In this document: one piece after another, positions 59,435 to 64,000 of the stretch
Numbering within the stretch: the stretch's first letter is position 1
Layout: every line of letters begins with the position of its first letter
Origin: Parvibaculum sp.
Lineage (GTDB): Bacteria; Pseudomonadota; Alphaproteobacteria; Parvibaculales; Parvibaculaceae
Direction of reading: 5' to 3'
NCBI GenBank assembly: GCA_017642695.1
Contig: JAEPQD010000001.1
Coordinates: 1,745,701 to 1,809,700 of the forward strand
DNA length: 64,000 bases
Position numbers and translations under genes: made by a program
Notes under the pieces: generated by a model
The model's input: only the letters and a program-made list of their open reading frames with translations
What the model was told of the DNA's origin: nothing
Databases searched by the model: none

Positions 59435-59991
59435 GCGATATGAATACACCGGCGCCGGATGGCAAGCCGCCACGCCGCTGGCTCGGCCCGGCCTTCCTCG
59501 CTTCCATCATGGTCAATGTCTTTCTTGTCGCGCTGATTTCGGTGCCGCTTTTCTTCCGCCCGCATGATCGCGGTTTTGGTCCGCCACCGGATAGTCACGG
59601 CCCCGCCATGATGCACAGCGCCTTCAAGGCACTGCCGGAGGAAGATAGACAGGTCATTCGCCGGGCGATGAAGGAACAGTTCCGCGAAGTCATGCCTCAT
59701 ATTCGCGAGAGTCAGACCGCCCGCGATGCGCTGACCGAGGCGATTGCTGCCGAGCCCTATGACGAGTCTGCCGTTCGCGCTGCGTTCGACGACATGTCCA
59801 GGGCGATGACGGCGATGACCGAGGTGGGTCGTGATGCCATGCTGGATGCGTTCGCGAGACTCACCCCGGAACAACGTCAGCGCGTGGCCGAAGCCATGCG
59901 TGAGGAGCGCAGCAAGATGAGAAAGCGCTGGCATGACCGCATCGAGGAGCGCCGCTCCGGATCCGGCGAGACGCCACCACGGGCGGAATAA
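59431..59991 (+). CDS. Periplasmic heavy-metal sensor / CpxP-like protein
   Basis: A 186-residue protein with a membrane anchor at about residues 19-38 (LGPAFLASIMVNVFLVALISVPLF), then a mainly helical domain with LPEEDRQVIRRAMKEQF and RLTPEQRQRVAEAMREE, as in CpxP/Spy and heavy-metal sensor proteins. It would monitor envelope stress or metal. It forms one operon with the sigma and anti-sigma genes. Confidence 0.85.
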   Translation: MSDMNTPAPDGKPPRRWLGPAFLASIMVNVFLVALISVPLFFRPHDRGFGPPPDSHGPAMMHSAFKALPEEDRQVIRRAMKEQFREVMPHIRESQTARDALTEAIAAEPYDESAVRAAFDDMSRAMTAMTEVGRDAMLDAFARLTPEQRQRVAEAMREERSKMRKRWHDRIEERRSGSGETPPRAE

Positions 59992-60099
59992 GCGTCTCGC
60001 TTTCCGTTTCCATGCACGACAGGTTATAAACACCGTTCCGGCATGAGACGGAGCGGTGTTTTCTCGTCAGCGGTTCCCGGAAACACGGAAAGAGCTTCG

Positions 60100-61440
60100 A
60101 TGAGCTGGTATGACGCCACCATGTATGATGCGGGCCGTCCCGCCGGGAGCCTCTGGGAAGAGACCGCGCCCGCGCTCGCGGATGGCGCCGATCTTGGTCC
60201 CAATGGTGACGATGCCTGCGACATTGCCATTATCGGTGGCGGTTTCACCGGCCTTTCCTGCGCACTGCATCTCGCGCGCGATTTCGGCGTTGACGTCCGT
60301 CTTGTGGAAGCGGGGCCGCTCGGCTGGGGAGCCTCTGGCCGAAACGGCGGCTTCTGCGTGCTTCAACCGACAGGCCTTTCCTACGAAAGGATGATCTCGC
60401 GCTATGGTGAAGCGGAAGCGAAGCGTTTTGTCGCCTCGCAGGTAGAGGCAACCCGTTTCGTCCGTGCTTTCGCCGAGGACGAGAAGATCGATGTCAGGCC
60501 GCAAGGCGAAGGCGAGCTCCACGTTGCCCACGCACCGTCCCGCTACGCCGGCCTCGTACACGAATGCGAGGTACTGAACCGCACCTTCGGCATCGCCGCG
60601 CGGCTGATCCCGCGCGAGGAGGTCGCCGCGGAGTGGTACGACTCTTCGGAGCAGTTCGGCGCGCTGCATATCCCGGTTGGTTTTGGCCTCCACCCGCTTC
60701 GTTTTGCGCGCGGGCTTGCGGCCGTGGCCGCCCGCTCGGGCGCAAGGCTGCATGGCCGCTCGCCCGTGATCCGCTGGGAGAAGGAGGGGCGGTTGCATCG
60801 GCTCGTGACGCCCACAGGGACGATCCGGGCCTCCCGCGTCGTCGTTGCGACCAACGGCTTCACGCGTCCGCCAGCGCCCGCGGCTCTCGCGGAAAACGTC
60901 ATCCCTGTCCTGTCGAACATCGTGGTGACGCGTCCGCTGACGGACGGGGAACTCGCCGCGCAGAACTGGCGCACGGAAACGCCCTGCGCCAACACGCGCA
61001 ATCTTCTTTTCTACTATCGCCTGCTGCCCGACCGCCGCTTTCTCTTTGGCGCGCGAGGCGACCTTACAGGCCGCCCGAAGGACGGCCTGCGCATGCGCCG
61101 TTTCATGGAGCGGCGTCTTGGCGAGGTTTTTCCCGGCTGGGCCCATGTTGAGACCACGCATTCCTGGCGTGGTTTCGTTTGCATGGCGGCGCGCCTCACG
61201 CCCTCCATCGGCGCGCTGCCGGACGACGGGAGCGTCTTTTTCGCCCTCGGCTATCATGGAAATGGCGTCGCCGCGGCCCCCTGGGCGGGCCGCCTCCTGG
61301 CCCAACTCATTGGCGGAAAAGCTGAATTTTCGGATATTCCGGCGCTTGTGCGGGGGGCGCCGGCGCGCATCCCCTTTCCCTCACTGCGGCGCTGGTATCT
61401 TCGGGGGGCTCTCGGCTACTATCGGCTCATGGACATATAA
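60100..61440 (+). CDS. FAD-dependent oxidoreductase, PuuB-like
   Basis: A 446-residue amine/gamma-glutamyl-amine oxidase of the DAO family. The dinucleotide motif is I-G-G-G-F-T-G-L-S, followed by V-E-A-G-P-L-G-W-G-A-S-G-R-N-G-G, the PuuB/Ordl signature. The C-terminus holds GALPDDGSVFFALGYHGNGVA. It probably oxidises gamma-glutamyl-putrescine or another amine. The glutamine-synthetase-like gene follows. Confidence 0.87.
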   Translation: MSWYDATMYDAGRPAGSLWEETAPALADGADLGPNGDDACDIAIIGGGFTGLSCALHLARDFGVDVRLVEAGPLGWGASGRNGGFCVLQPTGLSYERMISRYGEAEAKRFVASQVEATRFVRAFAEDEKIDVRPQGEGELHVAHAPSRYAGLVHECEVLNRTFGIAARLIPREEVAAEWYDSSEQFGALHIPVGFGLHPLRFARGLAAVAARSGARLHGRSPVIRWEKEGRLHRLVTPTGTIRASRVVVATNGFTRPPAPAALAENVIPVLSNIVVTRPLTDGELAAQNWRTETPCANTRNLLFYYRLLPDRRFLFGARGDLTGRPKDGLRMRRFMERRLGEVFPGWAHVETTHSWRGFVCMAARLTPSIGALPDDGSVFFALGYHGNGVAAAPWAGRLLAQLIGGKAEFSDIPALVRGAPARIPFPSLRRWYLRGALGYYRLMDI

Positions 61441-61506
61441 AGCGCATTCCGGGCGCTGCGGAGAGGACTCCGCGGCGGGGAAACGCGGTTGGAAATGCAG
61501 GACATC

Positions 61507-62892
61507 ATGAGCGATCGCGAAAGACCGGGCCCGGCGGGCTGGGCGACCTTGGGCGAATTCAACGCCTTCCTCGCCGAGCATGGCGACATCGACTACCTCG
61601 ATGCCGTCTTCGTCGATATGTGCGGTACGGTGCGCGGCAAGCGCTTCCCCTCCGAAGAGGCCGACAAGGTCTTCACGTCCGGCGTGCAGATGCCGCAATC
61701 GATCTATTTCTTCGATGTGACGGGCGTCAACGAAGACATCCTTGGCATGGGCTTCTCCGATGGCGACCCGGACGCTCAGGCTCATCCGGTTTCCGGCTCC
61801 ATCGTGCCTGTCCCCTGGGCTTCCATGAAGCAGGCTCAGGTCCTGATGACGATGGTGGACGGCGATGGCAGTCCGCTCATGCTCGAGCCGCGCAACGTCC
61901 TTGCCCACGTCGTGAAGAAGCTCGATGAGCTCGGCCTCAAGGCGACCGTCGCTTGCGAGTTCGAGTTCTACCTGCTCGACAAGGACATGGATCGCAAGGG
62001 ACGTCCTCAGCCGCCGATCAACCCTGCCACGGGCGCGCGCGAAACGGCGCATGAAGTCTACGGTATTACCGAGCTCGATGGTTTCATGGGCCTCCTCAAG
62101 GAGATCGATGAAGCCGCCGCCGAACAGGGCGTGCCGGCTTCCGGCGCCACGGCGGAGTTTGCCCCCGGCCAGTACGAGATCAACCTGAAGCATGAGGACG
62201 ACGTCATTCGCGCAGGCGATCACGCCGTTATGCTGCGCCACCTCATCGGCACTGTCGCCCGCAAGCACAGCTTCCTCGCGAGTTTCATGGCGAAGCCGTT
62301 CGTCGAACAGACCGGCAATGGCATGCATGTCCACTGCTCCGTGCTGGACGAAAAGGGCAACAACATCTTCAATGACGGCACGGATGAGGGCTCGCCAAGG
62401 CTTCGCCATGCGATCGGCGGCCTGCAGGCGACGCTTCCGGAAGCAATGGCGATCTTCGCGCCGAACCTGAATTCCTATCGCCGCTTCGGTCCCAACCTTT
62501 TCGTGCCGGTCAACGGAAGCTGGGGCTACAACAACCGCTCTGTCGCCTTCCGCGTGCCGAACGGCTCGCCGGATTCCCGCCGCATCGAACATCGCGTGAC
62601 GGGTGCGGACGCCAATCCCTATCTGGTGCTGGCGGCGATCCTCGCTGGCATCCATTACGGCATCGTCAACGAGATCGATCCGGGCGAGCCGGCCGAAGGC
62701 AATGCATGCGAGATTGTGGACGAGGGGCTTCCGCTCTATTTGCCGAGCGCGCTGAAGCGCTTCCGTAATTCGCAGATCATGCGCCAATACCTCACCGACC
62801 GCTATGTCGATGTCTACGCGGAAACCAAGATCCTCGAATTCGAGAAATTCCAGGAAGCCATCTCGCCACTGGAATACGACTGGTATTTGTAG
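61507..62892 (+). CDS. Glutamine-synthetase family protein, PuuA-like
   Basis: A 461-residue protein of the glutamine synthetase fold, starting MSDRERPGPAG (61507; starts at 61489 and 61495 are possible). The active-site pattern includes ACEFEFYLL, EFAPGQYEINLKH, NGMHVHCS and the NGSWGYNNRSVAFRVPN segment with R-x-E. Linked to PuuB, it likely acts as gamma-glutamyl-polyamine synthetase rather than as the nitrogen-assimilating GlnA. It could also act on another amine. Confidence 0.87.
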   Translation: MSDRERPGPAGWATLGEFNAFLAEHGDIDYLDAVFVDMCGTVRGKRFPSEEADKVFTSGVQMPQSIYFFDVTGVNEDILGMGFSDGDPDAQAHPVSGSIVPVPWASMKQAQVLMTMVDGDGSPLMLEPRNVLAHVVKKLDELGLKATVACEFEFYLLDKDMDRKGRPQPPINPATGARETAHEVYGITELDGFMGLLKEIDEAAAEQGVPASGATAEFAPGQYEINLKHEDDVIRAGDHAVMLRHLIGTVARKHSFLASFMAKPFVEQTGNGMHVHCSVLDEKGNNIFNDGTDEGSPRLRHAIGGLQATLPEAMAIFAPNLNSYRRFGPNLFVPVNGSWGYNNRSVAFRVPNGSPDSRRIEHRVTGADANPYLVLAAILAGIHYGIVNEIDPGEPAEGNACEIVDEGLPLYLPSALKRFRNSQIMRQYLTDRYVDVYAETKILEFEKFQEAISPLEYDWYL

Positions 62893-63221
62893 GCGACTGA
62901 TTGTTGCAAGGTCTTCGGACTCGCACCGAAAAAGACACCCGCCGCGTCTCTTTCAAATGCACCGGCCAATGCACAGAGACGTCGGAAAGCACATTGCCGG
63001 ACCCTCAAACCGTCTCCGAGATTCGCTCACATCCGCAGATACCTCGTCCCGGATTTCGGTTGTGACGGTTTCGTGACAGTTCGATGACGGTCGGGGGCGT
63101 TTGTCCCCGGTTTTACCCGCAAAAGAACTTATCCCCGTTCTGGCGAAGACCGGATAATCCGCCTGCGGCTGTTTCAGCTATGAGGGAGCTGAGAAGGAAA
63201 AGGCAAAAGTGAGGGCTGCCG
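62893..63221. other. 329-base non-coding gap
   Basis: The gap between the PuuA-like stop and the kinase end contains a triple direct repeat (63062-63090) and a weak CGGGG/CCCCG stem followed by TTTT near 63091-63116. No convincing coding frame or RNA gene is seen. Confidence 0.55.
63062..63090 (-). promoter_or_regulatory. Three direct repeats with 11-base period, Pho-box-like
   Basis: GTGACGG, GTGACAG and ATGACGG start at 63062, 63073 and 63084. On the - strand this reads CCGTCAT, CTGTCAC, CCGTCAC with four-base spacers, the layout of PhoB boxes (CTGTCAT repeats). No gene is placed to be its obvious target. Confidence 0.4.
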
Positions 63222-64000
63222 TCAGGCGTCTTGCGCCAGCGGCAGCGTGAAGCTCACCGTGGTGCCGACGCCTTCGGTGCTTTCGATGGAAAGCGTGCCG
63301 CCATGCAGTTCCACGAGCGAGCGCGACAGCGCAAGGCCGAGCCCTGTGCCCTTGTGCTTCTTCGAATGCTGGCTTTCCACCTGCTCGAAGGGGCGGCCGA
63401 TCTTCGGCAGCGCGCTGGCCGGGATTCCGATACCGCTGTCTTCCACCGCGATGGTGACGAAGCCGTCTTTCGCTTCGCCCTTGAGATGGATGGCGCCGCC
63501 GGCCGGCGTGAACTTCACCGCGTTCGAGAGAAGGTTCAGCAACACCTGCTTCACTGCGCGCTTGTCTGCGTTGACGGTGGGAAGCTCTGGCAGCTCGTTC
63601 TCGATGGTGACGCTCGCCATTTCCGCCCGGCCCGAAACGAGGCGGAGCGATTCCTCCACCACCTCGGAAATTTCCAGCGCCTGCGTTTCCAGCGTCATCC
63701 GCCCCGCCTCGATCTTCGACATGTCGAGAATGTCGTTGATGAGTTCGAGGAGATGCGTGCCGCTCGCATGGATGTCGGTCGCATATTCCTTGTATTTCGG
63801 CGAGCCGAGTTCGCCGAAAAGGCCGGAACCCATGATTTCCGAGAAGCCGATGATGGCGTTGAGCGGCGTGCGGAGCTCGTGGCTCATGTTCGCGAGGAAT
63901 TCCGACTTCGAACGGTTCGCCGTTTCCGCGCGTGTCTTTTCCGAGGCGTATTTCTCGGCGAGGTCGACGAGCTGGCGCGCCTGTTCCTGCAGTTTCCGCC
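63222..64000 (-). CDS. Sensor histidine kinase, PleC/DivJ-like (truncated by window)
   Basis: The last about 258 residues of a kinase whose N-terminus lies beyond the window. The phosphoacceptor is in [17 protein letters not shown], followed by the [20 protein letters not shown] segment shared with the kinase at 34512. The ATPase part has [22 protein letters not shown] and G-T-G-L-G-L. The ATG at 63887 is internal; the open frame continues through 63888-64000 (a coiled, charged linker). Ends in LPLAQDA. Confidence 0.9.
   Translation of the reverse strand, partial: RKLQEQARQLVDLAEKYASEKTRAETANRSKSEFLANMSHELRTPLNAIIGFSEIMGSGLFGELGSPKYKEYATDIHASGTHLLELINDILDMSKIEAGRMTLETQALEISEVVEESLRLVSGRAEMASVTIENELPELPTVNADKRAVKQVLLNLLSNAVKFTPAGGAIHLKGEAKDGFVTIAVEDSGIGIPASALPKIGRPFEQVESQHSKKHKGTGLGLALSRSLVELHGGTLSIESTEGVGTTVSFTLPLAQDA

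Noticed and set aside
63128-63140. AACTTATCCCC, resembling a DnaA box
   Set aside because: Single imperfect copy with no cluster of boxes, AT-rich element or origin genes near it.

Overview
The window looks like chromosomal DNA of a high-GC alphaproteobacterium, probably from the Rhizobiales near Parvibaculum (this genus guess is inference). The basis is an RcGTA-type gene transfer agent (GTA) cluster, a GTTC-N7-GTTC LexA box, the gene order ccmI-ccmE-ccmF-ccmH-degP-response regulator-kinase-glnE known from rhizobia, PleC/DivJ-like kinases, and acyl-CoA dehydrogenase and CaiB genes typical of lipid-degrading members. No tRNA, rRNA, CRISPR array, transposase or integrase was seen.

Positions 1-20742 hold a GTA-like head-tail cluster on the + strand, entered inside the large terminase. 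The order is terminase, portal, small membrane protein, prohead protease, capsid, connector, head closure, tail terminator, tail tube, two chaperones, short tape measure, DUF2460, DUF2163, NlpC/P60, host-specificity protein and a DUF2793 protein. Six genes that do not belong to a GTA are interleaved. One is a + strand GAF-EAL c-di-GMP phosphodiesterase between terminase and portal. The other five (four insertion sites) are on the - strand, each site packed tail-to-tail against the preceding GTA gene (from a 26 bp overlap to a 6 bp gap): a small membrane protein, two related exported proteins carrying a repeated domain, a small conserved protein, and a large periplasmic protein. Three palindromic elements and one intrinsic terminator also lie between the head genes. 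The cluster ends with a SleB-like protein and a holin-like protein behind a promoter that carries a perfect alphaproteobacterial SOS box.

Positions 20888-24904 carry a small membrane protein and a lipid or CoA block (SDR, two acyl-CoA dehydrogenases, nitroreductase). Positions 24984-27977 carry a FeuNPQ-like set (small PepSY protein, response regulator, kinase) and a glycine-zipper lipoprotein. A TTCAT-N6-TTCAG motif precedes both ends of this set. Positions 27978-38492 hold a 36-codon small gene with an excellent ribosome binding site, YihY, a cold-shock protein with a leader hairpin, an unknown 480-residue protein, D-cysteine desulfhydrase-like and CaiB genes, a PAS kinase and a penicillin-acylase-family enzyme.

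Positions 38657-52668 are the cytochrome c maturation, envelope protease, two-component and glnE block, with a GH46-like enzyme and an OafA-type acyltransferase inserted. Positions 52898-57372 contain two tandem PYROXD2-like flavoproteins and a GcvT-like protein. Positions 57568-59991 form an envelope-stress-like set: a six-EF-hand protein, an ECF sigma factor, a putative anti-sigma factor and a CpxP-like protein. Positions 60100-62892 hold a PuuB-like oxidase and a PuuA-like glutamine synthetase. The window ends inside a PleC/DivJ-like kinase on the - strand.
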